Made by a program: the position numbers and the translations under genes
The notes under the pieces: model-generated
Told to the model about the DNA's origin: nothing
Seen by the model: only the letters and a program-made list of their open reading frames with translations
Database searches by the model: none
NCBI RefSeq assembly: GCF_036884655.1
Contig: NC_088339.1
Span: 27,795,501 to 27,859,500, forward strand
Reading direction: 5' to 3'
Source of the DNA: Musa acuminata AAA Group
Lineage: Eukaryota; Streptophyta; Magnoliopsida; Zingiberales; Musaceae
Length of the DNA: 64,000 bases
In this document: positions 11,601 to 24,507 of the stretch, piece after piece
How the letters are laid out: each line of letters opens with the position of its first letter
Numbering within the stretch: position 1 is the first letter of the stretch

Positions 11601-14356
11601 ATAAATTTCTGGTGATTGGATATCATCTGTGTGATATAGAATTGTGTGGCACAACGCTTTGGACGAGGATGCATTTGTTGAAAGGGTGGTGGCTGCAACA
11701 GGAGAAATTGTGAGAACCAGAGAGTGAGAGTGAGATATGGAATGGGGGAGCGGAGGAGAAACCTGCAAGGAATTGGAAGGACCTGCAGTTCCATCCATAG
11801 GAACAACAGCTTGCAAAGTTGGACCCTGACCCATGTACCTGAGGATGAAGAAGATGAAATCCTCCGTAGTCATCACAAACTTTAAATTCCTAGAGAAAGA
11901 AGATCAATTACTCACCCGTATGGAGGAAAACTTCCAGGCCAAGTTTGATTGAATGGCATATGGAGTGAGGATGCTGATGCTAAAAGTTGAAAAAGAGAAA
12001 CAGACTTTAAATCAGATATCCTCATAGCAGAGATCAGACGACATAGAAGAAACTCTATTGGAAATCATTATTACCAGACTTCTCTTGTTTAGGCTCTACT
12101 TTAGGTTCTTTGACTTGCTTCTTATGGACTTGCACTCTGCCAGTGCCAATGTCATCACTCTTTGGCTTTTCCAAATCAAGACAAAGGTCTCGATTCTGCT
12201 TGACCACCAGCTGCTTTCTCAAGTCAATATTTGTCTGAATGGGCTTCTCGATCTGTTGCTTATCTCCCACCAGTACACCATCTGTGGGGTTTTCTACCTC
12301 TTTCAGTGCCTAAAATTGATAGAAGTGAGCCCAGGGTCCAGTCAGAATAGTTCTTGCCAACTTACAGCCAAATCATTAAGCAGAACATACCATTTCAACA
12401 TCTGGGCCCTTTGGCTTGCGATCTGAGTCAAAGACATTTAAATCATCCCTCTCTGGTGACAGCTCTCCTGGAGGAGGTGCCTGCAATAAGGACAAAACTT
12501 CCTTTAATTAAATTGTTGTTGAAAGAAGAAACTTCAACTGATGGCCAATCCATGCTGCTCACCATCAGATCAATATTGAACTTTTGCTCCTTAGGGATAT
12601 CGGGCACTCTGTAAAATTGAAAGTAGTTTTGATAAATAAATCACAAATTTGTGAGTAAAGAATGATAGCACATCACAACATACATCTTTTGAGCGATCAA
12701 TTCACAGATATTGGTGTCCAAATCAGTACAAGCAGATCCCTTTGCGGGTGAAATGATTTCTTCCTTATCATCTGACCCTCCTGTCAATGGACGCAACTCC
12801 TGAACAGTCTTGGCCCATTTCTGCTGTTGTACATCAGAGATCTCAGACCGAGAGACAAAAACATCAATCAATCCACTGCCATTCTTGGTTGCAGGAGATG
12901 CATTGTGCCTTTCTGATCCAGGCGATGAAGCCTCTGCCTTAATCTGGTTCCTTGCATCCATTTTATCCCCAGAAGGTAAAATGAAGCTCGAAAGGTTATG
13001 TAATCCCACTGGATTTGCAAAGCTTTCTACGTGCATCTGCATTTTCCTCTTTGAAGCTGTTGATATCACTAAACAATCAGTGAAACGGAACAATACTCGT
13101 AAAAAGGATGAGGAAATGAATCAAATATTGGCGCACCTACAGTAGGCAACGAGGCAGGATTGGAGCACGAATTGGACGATGTAAGTGCAGATGGGCAGTC
13201 TGATGGATAGCTCGCCGGAGATGGCGACATCAAACTTGGCGACGAAGCTCTAGATTTCGCTTCATTGCCTGAATCGGCATCGATGTCCCTTGAATCCAGC
13301 TTATTATTGCTATCGTGCTTCGAAAGGCACTCGAATTGCCTTGTCATCCCAAACAGTACCTCTGCAACCTCAATCTCGATTTCATCTTCGACCAAAGATG
13401 CCGATTTGGAGATTTCTGATGGCTTTTCTCCATCGATCAGCTTCTGATGTCAGCAAGAGGGAAAACACAACAACAAATTGCCAATCAATCACTTGGAAAT
13501 TGAGACCAGGAAGGAGAAATATGATGTAATGTCAAAGTGAATCCAACCATCTTCTTTGGCAGAGAGCCATTCGAGGAACACGACGGTATTCTGGTTGTGG
13601 AAGCTTGTCGGGTCATTAGCTCTCGGCCTCGACCACCACCACCTCCTCCACCTAAGGCTGGAGCTTCATGTGATCTCCTGGCGGATGCTGCAAAACCACG
13701 AGAAGATAAATAAACAGCTCTTGCCAACGGTCCTCCCTTCCTCCTCGTCCCTACCTGAACGAGCTTTTCTAGGCACCGTGACTCCGATGGTTTCATCTGT
13801 TCGCCACTTCACCGCTTTGGGTGGGAAGCTCTTTCGCAACAGCTGGTGGCAGTGATGGTGGTTCTGCTTGGGCGACGAGGAAGCCGCAGCACCCGGATTT
13901 GACGGAGGGGGCGAGGGCGGAGGTAGCCGAGCGGGGACCAACAGGTCATCGTCCTCGGCCCCCTCATCCTCGTCGAGGCTCTCCTCGGAGCTCTCATCCT
14001 CTTCGTCTCTGTTGCTCAATCTCTCCCCTCTCCTCTTCTTGCTCCGGCTGGATCTGTCCCGATCCCAAGTTTTCTTGGCCCCCCGATCTCGTGGTCTCCA
14101 CGTCTCCTGCATCTCCACTCTTCCATCCTCATCTGAAATAAGAAGTTACCCCAAAAAGATGATAATCAGCGTCGAACAAGAAAGGATAAGGGAGAAGGAA
14201 GGACGCAGATTCCGGAGACTCCTGACCAGGAGAGTCCCTGACGCTGCTGCTGTTCCTATGCCTCCTCCTAGACAACACGTTACCACCACCTCCGTCGTTG
14301 GTGGCCTCTGTCGACGCTGCCATGGTCCCTCTCCTCGCTTCACGGTTCCTCTCCAT
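8613..14356 (-). CDS. TIC: TIME FOR COFFEE, nuclear circadian-clock regulator (complete, 1574 residues)
   Basis: Thirteen minus-strand exons join in frame: 14227-14356, 13755-14132, 13548-13687, 13137-13443, 12684-13068, 12563-12608, 12391-12480, 12075-12309, 11916-11979, 11763-11838, 11291-11692, 8762-11189, 8613-8656. All introns are GT-AG. Total CDS is 4725 nt, close to the length of Arabidopsis TIC. The start reads MERNREARRGTMAAS. Hallmarks are RDSPDEDG, VEMQET, an SRSKKRRGER nuclear-signal-like stretch, VPRKARSASARRSHEA, the acidic DEIEIEVAEVLFGMTRQF block (about residues 234-251), FNIDLM followed by APPPGELSPERD, and NQTWPGSFPPYGYMG. The long 12th exon (809 codons) is Ser/Gln-rich with several Q runs and ends in FWQSDKR. 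In Arabidopsis TIC is a plant-specific nuclear protein that keeps circadian amplitude and phase and represses MYC2 in jasmonate signalling. It is not an enzyme, and the role here is by homology. The weakest joins are exon 5/6 and the 44-nt last exon. Confidence 0.93.
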
Positions 14357-15100
14357 CTCTCCCTTTCATCACCAGATTCCTCTCATCCCCTCGTCGCTCC
14401 TGCTCAGATCCTTCCCCCGAAAACTACACAGACTTGGGTCCCTTCCCACGGGTACGATCGCCTAACCTCGTCAGATTCCTTCGAGAGGGCGCCAAAAGCG
14501 AGGGATTTTGCCGGTCAGAGCTCCTCCTCCTCCTCCTCCTCTCTCTCTCTCTCTCTCCCTATCTCCTCCCTCTTGTGGTCAGCTTCCGTCGCCAGTCGCC
14601 TCCTTCTGCAGCCCCATCCGGTCTCTCCCCGGTTTTTGTCACTTCTCGAGGGCCACATGAGGCGCCAGCGAACGAAGCAGACCGCTCGGTCCCTCGGATC
14701 CTCCATACCATCCGACGGCCTAGATCGGCGTGGTAAAACATCGTGCCAGAAATCCGACGGTCGTGATTTCGGGAGTCAACCGAGCTAGACGAACCACACC
14801 CGTCGGATCACGTCGCGAGCTCGGTGACGCTGTCCCAGGCCAAGCTGGCAGGGCGGCCCGAGATCTCCGAACCGAGAGGGAAGGCCCGGGCGGCCGGTGC
14901 GGATCGATCGGACGGTCGAAAAATGCTTCGAGTGGGGCCGGGCTCGCTCCGCCCCCTACCGACGCCTTTTTCTGGTTGCAGTCGTCGACGTGGCACGAGG
15001 TTGGCGTCGTCGTCGGGGCCCACCACCCACCAGGCCACGACGTCCGCACTGCCCGCCTCGGGGATTATAAAAATAAGCAAATAAATAAAATAAATAAATA
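14357..15100. promoter_or_regulatory. TIC 5' untranslated region and promoter region, GC-rich
   Basis: GC-rich block directly upstream of the TIC start with a (CT)n run at 14540-14557, which would be (GA)n in the transcript sense. Such GA/CT runs are common in plant 5' untranslated regions. Composition falls back to AT-rich after about 15065. No TATA box can be chosen with confidence. A 306-codon plus-strand frame covering TIC exons 1-2 and this block is treated as an antisense shadow. Confidence 0.5.
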
Positions 15101-16984
15101 AACACACATGATGACAATAAAAAAGAACACTAAAATAAACGGCATGTTCGTATAAAGAAGTCAATAGTTTTATGGGAAGGAAACAGATGGGATAGAATAA
15201 GGTGAGTCGAGTTGCGTGTCAAAGGATCTAAGGGGCCCACGTGGACCAAATCGTGCTAATTGACTCCCTAATCCGGCTCAGAATGCCTGATAAATAGACC
15301 ATGGCGAAGTAGGATTTGGCGTCATGTGCCAAAACCGATGTGATCCATGTCCACTTTATTATTATTGTTGCTATCATTGTTTACACATTTCAAAGCCCCA
15401 ACCAAACTAAAGTGACAACGATTGATGGCTCCCATGCCATCATCACATGCATCACAAATCTGGACCCACACGCTTGGATAAGTCCACCTCACGTTCCTCC
15501 CACATGACCACCCCATCAACTCTCCCTTTCATATTATAATTATATATATATATATATTCTTAGAAAAACTTCTTTTTCTTTTAATAAAATTATTATTTTA
15601 TAATATTATTTTTAATTTTTTAATATTTTAAAATAATCCATCCTTCTTATCTTCATAATCCTCTCCTCCTTTTTTTATTATTTCTTTTTATTTTTTTTTT
15701 CCTCTGTTTTGAATGCAATATGAAATAATTATGGGAATGATCGGATAGACTACGCGATCATGATACGAGAGACTATGATTGATAATGAGTGTACACCGAG
15801 GATGATAATCGACAACGGTAAGATGCATAGATAGATCTAAAGGATATGAAAGAGAAAAAAAAATTAAATATTAAATATTATTTTGTTAATTTTTAAAAAG
15901 ATTATGAATAGTAAAAGAACTGTCAATTAGAAAATAATTTTAAATAGTAAGCACCTTTTTAATTTGCTATGGAGCATGGGACTTGTTTAATAGCATAAAA
16001 ATACCCTCAAACTATACAAAAATAATGGGAAATATATGTTTTTGTAAAGGGAGAAAAATGAAGGCCTTATAGAGATGTGGAAATATAACGAAACAATGGA
16101 ACTTTTGTGAGGAATTCATCCTATATATCAATTATTATATTATTATTAAAAGTGAAAAGAGAGAAAGAATACAAGAAGTGAATAAGAACAACTATTCGCT
16201 GTGCATGGAAGTGATGGAAGATCATGTTGATATTCCAAGTATTCTTAATTTGAATAATGTGGTTGATATCTATTGATCATGACCTTGAATGGGACCAAGA
16301 GGGCAATAGGTAGGTAGGACAATATATTAGAGCAGATGATTGCAATATTTTACTAGTGATATCTTGATCTTTGGATTTTAATATTCCAAATAAATAATCA
16401 ACTATTTGAATATCACATTTAATAATGGAGCACTCTAACATTGACTAGTGGTGCTTAATTATTGTTTCTTATCCTTTAATATAAAATTAAGTGGCCAACA
16501 AGATACAAGTAGCATTCATGGCCACATCACACTTAACAAGTACAAATAAGCATCAACCACATTCACAATATCTTATCTCTCTCGTTTCCTAGTAAGAAAG
16601 CATAATTATTCCTTCTAACCCTCGTTATAATAATCAATTAGTGATAGAAAATAAGTCTATGACTAATATAAAATGCACAACAAGCTTAATTAGGTTTTAA
16701 CGGATGATAACATACTATCGATCGAGAGAAATATTTTATGTATTTTTTTTTAACCGATGATAGATAACATGATGGATCCACAATTAATAATTTTTTATCT
16801 TCTTTTATTATTATTATTATAATACAATTGAATATTTTTCCTATCATTTAAAGAATGTTTTTTAACTGTTAAATCCTTGGCAGGAAAGCCATATGACAGA
16901 GGCTCAAGCTTTTAATATATTATAATCCATAATGAATGGTCTCTTTCTTTATTGTTAGGTCATCCATCATTCACGATATTTTAA

Positions 16985-17017
<33 letters not shown>

Positions 17018-19435
17018 ATTTCTTAATGAGAAAGCATGAACGCTTCTTTAAACACGTACTGTTAACAGTTCAATACAAAAACTGTGTCTACTGCCGAATT
17101 ATATTCTTGCAAGATAAGCTTTTACTATATTGTAATCCATCAGCTACTATCTTATGTTAGCATGACCGAGTCATAGTGTAGTGACAAACTAAGCCAATAC
17201 TGTAATATTATATGTAAAGATGGCAGTTGCCAAGACCACTTTGTATAGGTTATTATTCTTTGAGTTGCTATAGTTTTTAAAGTATAAGTGAGGAAGTTCA
17301 AAATTTTATAATAATTTATTAAAATTTTTATCGACTAAATTAGCTGACATCTTCGATAATATATCACTTGCGTAAAGATCGAGATGAAGCCTTCCACAAT
17401 GGTTTTATTATAACCATAGGTAATTCTTAGTTTCCATTACCTTTATGTTGATACACAGTTAAACAAACCTATACGGGATGTACAAGTAAAAACTAGATAA
17501 AGACATATTTTATTGTACGTATGGGAAATAAGGAGTCATGGAAGATGTCAACTCGATAAACTTTATTGCAATCAAATCATTTTATATGCTATGTTATAAT
17601 TTTAATGACAAATTTATGTCAAAATAGAGTATTTTATTTATCTTGACAGTTCGTGCTTTATGTCTGCAAGTAAACTCGAAATGCTGGCTTCAAAACCTAC
17701 ATTAAACTCACCCAACTTGTTGGATATAATTAATTTCGATTTTCTCAAATTTATTACATATTTATGTTTAGAACAAACTCCATTGATTATAATCGTTCAT
17801 TATTATTGTGTTGGTAAAAAGAAATAACAATTTGATTTTATTAATGATTTTATTCATTCTTGGTAAATTTTGGCTCGAGAAAAATATTACGGATAAGACA
17901 ACTAATACATGAAAGAAGCTCACGAGTCTTCGAGGCACTTTTGAGGTAAAAATGTCAAGCTATTAGGATGTCACATGTATAAAGATTGAGATCGAAATAG
18001 ATTTTTCGATTAGTAATCTCGTGTTGATAAGTATGAACGCTAGTAGTTAAAAAAAAATCATCTTTTCATTATGTTTAATATGAGATTTGATATCTAGTGG
18101 TAATGTGACAAAATATTTTATAAAATATTGAAATAGGAAGTAACTCGTGAATGTCTTTAACAATGTCTGATTGACTTTTTATTCATGATAAGTGGTATAA
18201 TTTATAATTACATATCTTGGATTCCTGTCCACGTGAGCAAACAGTTGAATGACAGTTTTTATAATACGAAAACTATGTATCATAAGACGAATGACTAACG
18301 ATGTTTACCCTATCAATTACAAAAAAAAAAAGATGAGTCATCTTATTATAGGTATATGTGTATTCAAATTATAAAAATAAAAAAATCTATCATTGTCGAA
18401 ATCTTATTATATATATATATAATTCTTTAAAGAATTAAAGAAATGTGTGATTTGTTTTGGTGTCCTTTTCTTCGATTATGATATTGAATGATTTGGATGG
18501 ATATATCATATGACTCATCACCGAGACCGACATCATATTAAAATTCAAATTCTTAACCAAAATATCACATTTTTCTTAAGGAATCTAAAACAAAATTCAC
18601 GGGTGACCCCACCATCCACCGAGAAAAGTGTCCCACTTGGAATCTCCAAATTGGGTGCACTTTTGCCATCAATTGTCACTTTCCACGCCACATCTTTAGA
18701 AAAATAAAGTCCATCTTAGTTTGATCCCAATAAAAAAAAGGGGAAAAAGTGGCCTCTTTTCTTGCTTTTGGTTTTGGTTGATTGGGGAATATGCTCCAAA
18801 CATCCTTCACTTACAAGCCTCTCTAATTTCTAATTATATATATATATATATATACATATATAATATTATTTTTTAGTTTTAAAAATGTATGAAATATATT
18901 TTTTAATAAAATATTTATATTAATTAATATATTATTACATAAAAATGATAGATCTTTGTTGAAATATCTAAGTTGATTAATATGTCATTGTATTATTGAT
19001 ATCTCTTAAATTTAAATCAATATGTATGACATTTGATGTAATAAAATATAAATATATTTATATATAAAATAAATAAAATTTTTAATTATTTATTCTCAAA
19101 ATTAAACTCTTTTCAAGATAAGAAAACACAGATTAAATATTTTGTTTATTAGAAATGCATTGTTTCATAAACTAAAACAATTCAATAATATAAACAATAT
19201 AATAAAAAATCGCGGGGGTATTCGCATGAATTTATATTTTAGTTTTCCCATCACTCGTGTGGGTCCCTTCATATGGGTCAGAGATCGGAGGCCACATTTT
19301 ACGAATCACCAAGCAGGTAGCGCACGCGGTGACCTGCTACGAGTACATGAACCAGCTGCGGTACGCCGCCCGAGGCCGGGAGTTAAAACGGCGCCAGCGG
19401 GAAGGAAAGAAGGACGAGCGCCGAGCGGGTTCTGG
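15101..19435. other. AT-rich intergenic region, no supported gene
   Basis: About 4.3 kb of AT-rich sequence with (AT)n near 15540-15557, a (CT)n run at 16986-17018 and (TA)n near 18836-18860. Frames are short and without family features. The last 200 bases become GC-rich and are probably the promoter and leader of the plus-strand gene that follows. Confidence 0.6.
16986..17018. repeat. (CT)n microsatellite
   Basis: CT run with a single TTT interruption. Confidence 0.9.
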
Positions 19436-21327
19436 ATGGCGACGGAAGCGCGCGGCGAAGAAGGGTGCGGCGGCGGGAGTCAGTGGACGGCGGTGGCGAA
19501 CTGGATCGTCGCCGGTGGGTGTCTCCGGGACGTAATCTCCTTAGACACCTACGCGAAGGACGCCCCTGCCATCCGGGCGATCTCGACGCCTATTCTCCTC
19601 CTCCGGTCCGGCCTCCTGCCCTGCGAGATCACCAGTGAGTTCACCGATCTTAATGTTGGAACTCATCTTCATCTTGGGTTATATGACGCAACCCATCGAG
19701 AATGAGAATGCCTCGACTGGGCCTTTGATGTCGTCGTGGCTTTAGTAGATGCTTATGCTTTTTGCGTCCCCTTCCTTTGGACCCTTTAAACCCTAACGAG
19801 TCGTTAGATAGAAATGGGTTTCTACAACCGATATAAGGAAGATCTCTGTACTAGTGAACTCATCGAGGTTGGTTCTTAGATAAATGCTTCTTTTGCTTAC
19901 CTTTCGAATCGACAAAGCAATAGCTGTCCTGAAGACTTCATTTAATGTCGAAAAGCATCCTCCTTTGCATGAAGAATAACACAGGGGTGAACTCTTGCTT
20001 TGGAGAATAGCTTTAACAAATACTTCGTCTCAGCCTCCGTGAGCGGTCGAGCCCTAAACCTATTCTCAGGCCCTGTTGATTGATAGAATAATACTACATC
20101 TTCTGTGGGCTTTTCTTGGTTCTACATCACTATTGATTGTAGGTAGATGCACTTATTATAGTTAGTATACTTTGTGTAGAGTTTTGATTCATTCATTACT
20201 AAATTGCAGCATTTCCCCTCTTCTAAGTTAATTTAGCTATTATGTGCTTCGCAGTTTGTTTCAATGAAAAGTGTAAAATACGAAAGATCTATGTGCGTAG
20301 TACAGCTCAAGCATATGAGATATACCTGTGCAACGTGCACTGTCGCGTTGCTGCAAAGGAAGTGGCACCAGTAATTGCTACTAATGTGGCTTCTGCTGAT
20401 TGTGAGAGTGGAAATCATGCAACTTCAGAGAAGAAAGACAAGATGTCTCTCGCTGATAGTAATTGTAAAAGTGAAGATGATTGGGTAGAAGGAAAGGTAC
20501 CTGATTCTCCCTTGCATGATCAGAAAACAAATGTTCCATCAAGGCAAGCTGCTGGAAATTCCAAGAAAGATTTTCAGGTAATTGTTGTTGCACATCATCC
20601 TTGCATCACTTTACTTTGTCGTGGTAATTCTTAGTTTTTAGCTTGTAATTTGCAGATATATTATGAGGCAACAGCTGATATTTCGGATGCTAGTCCGACT
20701 ATGTCTGTTACACTTCGATTTCTCTCACTTCAAGCTAAGACCTATGTTCATGTATCAGAGATTTACATACATGCCGACCCTGTTGTAACCACTGAAGCAG
20801 GTACTCCTGTCCATACGGGGAAAAAGTTTGGAGGAAGTTCTCACTCGGCCATGTTTATGCCCAATCCTTTGCCATTGTTCAAGTCAGCAGAAATCATGCA
20901 GTTGGGATCCAGTCAGAATATAACAGAGAAAGAAGCATCTCCAAGTGCAACTGTTCGGGAAGCCCATGCAAGGCTTAAAAGTGGACAATCGACATATAAT
21001 GGACAAAGTGACCTTGATCAGGTGTCAAAATCTTATGCTCGAGACAAATTTGTAGCTGCTAATCATATCGAAAGGGTTCTAGATGAACTGGTTTTAAGGG
21101 TGACAAGAATAGAAGCATTCTGTTTAAGATTGGAAGAAAGCTTGCTAAAGCCATTCAATAGCATTGAGATGAGACTTCAGCAATTGGAGGAGCTATGTCA
21201 TACATATGCTGAAAGAGCCCAATCTCGTCGGCAAGGTGCTTGTTCAAGGATATCAGCCCCAGAATTTATATCAGATGATTCTGATTCAGAAAATAAAGAC
21301 AGTTTCAACTTTAGATCTGCATCATAG
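19436..21327 (+). CDS. Uncharacterised plant protein with Cys pair and C-terminal coiled coil (397 residues)
   Basis: Three plus-strand exons: 19436-19634, 20255-20577, 20656-21327, with GT-AG introns and exact frame (199+323+672 nt). The ATG at 19436 opens MATEARGEEGCGGGSQWTA. A longer upstream frame exists, but it runs into non-conserved leader sequence. Exon 1 encodes a hydrophobic/Leu-rich piece (TPILLLRSGLLPCEIT). Exon 2 starts ICFNEKCKIRKIYVRSTAQ and then becomes acidic and polar. Exon 3 has a beta-rich TVSVTLRF-like segment (MSVTLRFLSLQAKTYVHVSE), then EIYIHADPV. A helical region follows (HIERVLDELVLRVTRIEA, IEMRLQQLEELCHTYAER), probably a coiled coil. The layout faintly resembles animal PAAT (C10orf88), an ABC-transporter-associated protein, but that is a guess. 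The stop at 21325-21327 may be a recent mutation, because coding-like sequence continues in frame (see the next entry). Confidence 0.7.
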
Positions 21328-22343
21328 GCTGATACTGTTCTTCATGACCCATCATCACCAGCTGATGTCACAGAGCACCTGTTGTTACTGGCTGCTGGTG
21401 TCATGGCCTCTGTCGAAGATGATGAGTATTTAAATTATGATGCTAGTTTAGCTACTGATTCAAACTGTAGTGAAGATAAGAAGCTGTCATCCGTAGCCAA
21501 TGAAGACAAATGAGTATAATAAAGATGGTTCTAGTTTAGCCTCTGATTTGAAGTTTTGAACTTTAGTGAAGGTACAAATATCTCATCCATATATTGTGCA
21601 TTAGCTTCAGCATTGGGAGCACTTCCGAGCTCAAATTCCGGCCCTATTATGATGGAGCCTTAGAAGCTTTCTGCTGGTGTTGAAAGTGGTTTGAATCCCT
21701 CTCCTGTCAGACTTCTTTCTAGTGGAGCTAACAGATCCACCAGCACATTGAGTGAAGTGAAGTGAATGGGGAAATAACTGTTGGTGACTCATCAGTGTCT
21801 GAAGCATCTGAGATTGCCAGAAATTCTGACTGGGATAGTGGTTGTGATATATCGTGCATTTTGAAGGGATCTGCAGCTTTAGATGACTCTTCACTATCTG
21901 CTGATACCTTGGTCTCTTCTTTGCCTTCCCCCTCAAATGGATTCAGGTAAGGCACCTGAGTTATTAAATGATGATTTTATTAGTTGTGGTGATACTGCAG
22001 AGCCAAACAATGATGGTTCCTGCAAGGATCAATGCATGCAGCTGTTCTTTCCTTGAGGAAGTTCAAAACTTCCAAGAGTAGCTCAGATGTGGCAACCATC
22101 TCATCTGACCCTTGCAACCTTAACATGAGTGAACCATCTTCATTCATAGTTGAAGTTCCATGCGAAGGAACTGATGGGCTGTGTCCTGGAAACCATGAAA
22201 CTGATACACAAACTCTGGTTGATTCTGACATCAATGCCTTGCAAGATAAAACTAGCTTGGACTGCAAGTGTGACAAAATCGAGTACTACGTCCCCTTTGT
22301 GGAAGGTCCGGTGAGGGAAGGTGATATCCTAACACTTGTCTAG
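21328..22343 (+). pseudogene. Decayed 3' extension of the preceding gene
   Basis: Directly after the TAG at 21325-21327 the same frame stays open for 61 codons to TGA at 21511-21513. It encodes an acidic peptide with ADTVLHDPSSPADVTEHLLL and LAAGVMASVEDDEYLN, which looks coding. Further acidic, Ser/Asp-rich pieces follow in shifting frames: about 21762-21945, then back in the first frame at 21946-22056, then 22032-22343 ending in EGPVREGDILTLV. Several stops and at least two frame changes separate them. The simplest reading is that the ancestral protein was longer and its C-terminal part is degenerating. Sequencing or assembly errors, or a missed intron using the strong donor TTCAG|GTAAGG at 21942-21951, are alternatives. 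Confidence 0.5.
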
Positions 22344-24507
22344 TCTCAAAGGGAGTTTGATGAAACTCCTACATAATTGGCCTATTTCTACTCGGCTACA
22401 GATTTGTCATCTTATCATTTGCCATATGGTTACCACATCTGTAGTACTAGATATTCCATTTTTGTAGAATGCATTGGGTTATTTTGCTAAAAACATTAGA
22501 AACTGCTCAATATGTTCTGTTTGATAGTGAACTACTTTTAACCATGTCACAATTTACACTCCTAAAAATGGTTTCATGTTTTTTTTATCATGTTTTCTCA
22601 AAGCCTTCTGAACTTGCACAACTTACTTTTTTTTTGTGGAATCCAGAAGCATCAAGCATATGCTTCACAGGTTTATTTGGCAGGTAACTTCTGATTCAAG
22701 TCTATCAACCCATTCACAAGTCTTCTTTTCTTGAAACAGATTTGAAGTATGACATCTTCACATAATTTCAGATGTGAACACAGTTCATGTGATTTAAAGC
22801 TGTGTTTGAAAATATATTTATATTTTAATATATATTTGAAAAAAAAGACTTAAGTGAATATGTAGCATGGAATACTTTAAATATTTGATAGGTAATTGAT
22901 AAAAAAAATATATTTTAATATGTATTGATGTAAGTATTGTTTGGTAAAATTATTTTTTTAAAAAAATTCAATGATAAATTTATTTTTAAAAATATTTTTA
23001 ATATTTATTTTATAAATAAGTAAATAGATAAAATCAATGAATGAATGTTTGTAATTTCACAAAAAAAAAATTGGTCTGGTACAAATACATAATAAATATA
23101 AAATATAATTATATAAATGAATGTAAAATAATTTTTAAAATAAATAAATAAATAAAATTTTATCTTAAAAAATATAAATCATATTGGTTTCTCACTAGAT
23201 CATCTTAATAATCTTGTAATTTTAAATAATGTCATACAGTCTCTTGAGAATTTTAAAAAAATATTAATATTTCATAAATAATGAAATACTAATATTATCA
23301 TATTAACATTTAAGCATTTATAATAATAATATTATTAAATATCGATTTATATTTAAAATATACTATTCATATTTGAAATATGAGTAGTCATCACTGTACT
23401 TTCCACCTTCATTTCCAACTGTCATTGCCAGAATTTAAGAGTTACACGGATTATTGTGATCCCTATTCGATTATGATCTTAGTTGGACCAAGTAAAACCA
23501 GAGACATTAAACTTATCTGCTAATCACATAGCTCCTCTTAGTTGGACCAAGTAAATCCAAATAAAGTAGGGCAAGAAATTGAGGATGCTTCCCTCTCAAT
23601 TGCCTATTAACCTTCGAACAAGAAACAACCGGCCGATACACATCTGGCACACAGGATTCCTTTTTTTTCTTCTTTAATTTAATCATACAGAAAGAATTTG
23701 ATTTAAAAGACTCAAATGTCATTATCCAAGAAGAACAATATTTCTTTTAGAGAAGAAGAAGAAGAAGAGCAAGACTTGTCCGTGCTGCCCTCCGTCGTTA
23801 CCCTGTCGTTACACCTGTCTTGTGATTGCAGATGAAACTTGGCGCCCGCGTGGAGCCCGCGATGGGGCCCAACTCTGCTCCAATCATGAAGGTGAGTGGG
23901 GATGGTTAATCTCTGTCCACCGATTAGTCTCGGTCGACATTAGTAGTCCTCCCTGATTCCGTTTCCGCAAACGCTTACCTGTTATGCTAGTGGATGCAGA
24001 TGAGGGGACCCCATGTAGGGCCTCCCTCCAATCGTTTACATGGGTGACCGGTTTTGTGTGAATGAAAGTGACACGAAAGACCCATCCATTCATTAATCTC
24101 GGTCGCCCGAGGAGGCCGTCGACGTCCAGACTCTGTCACCAGAAGCCCCCCAAGAACGAAGTTCGAAGTCTCCGTTCAACCCCACGACCGCTTCTCCACT
24201 GCATAATCTTCTCGTCTGTTGGATTCAGATCTCTTCGACGTCCAAAATCCACCAAGAGACCGCCAAAAACGACTTCTTTGCATCGGTAGGACGTCAAAAG
24301 AAGCTTTTTTTTTTTTTTCCTTCTGCTGATTTCCAGAAGCGCTATTCCAACCCGCCCATTTATAGCGCTGCAAGTTGGGTAGGACGGTCTCGGAGGCTTC
24401 GAAGGCCAGATAGCGCACAGCTCGGAGGGAGCGTTCCCGTGGGAAAAGTTGGGACCTTTTTGCGGGATTGGAAGAGATTTCTTGTCGGAAGCAGGGATCG
24501 GAGAGAA
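22344..24507. other. Spacer, AT-rich then GC-rich promoter of LPPD
   Basis: 22344-23750 is AT-rich with many ATTTAAA-type runs and no exon. From about 23760 the composition rises. 24060-24507 is probably promoter and 5' untranslated region of the phosphatase gene, with an interrupted T-run near 24305. Confidence 0.5.

Noticed and set aside
13868..14788. 306-codon plus-strand frame with Ser-rich product
   Set aside because: It is antisense to TIC exons 1-2 and its leader, in GC-rich DNA where long chance frames are expected. TIC has exact splice structure and family support on the other strand.
19142..19435. N-terminal extension of the 19.4-kb gene to an upstream start
   Set aside because: The upstream 98 codons are AT-rich leader-like sequence with no conserved pattern, whereas the ATG at 19436 opens a GC-rich, patterned exon.
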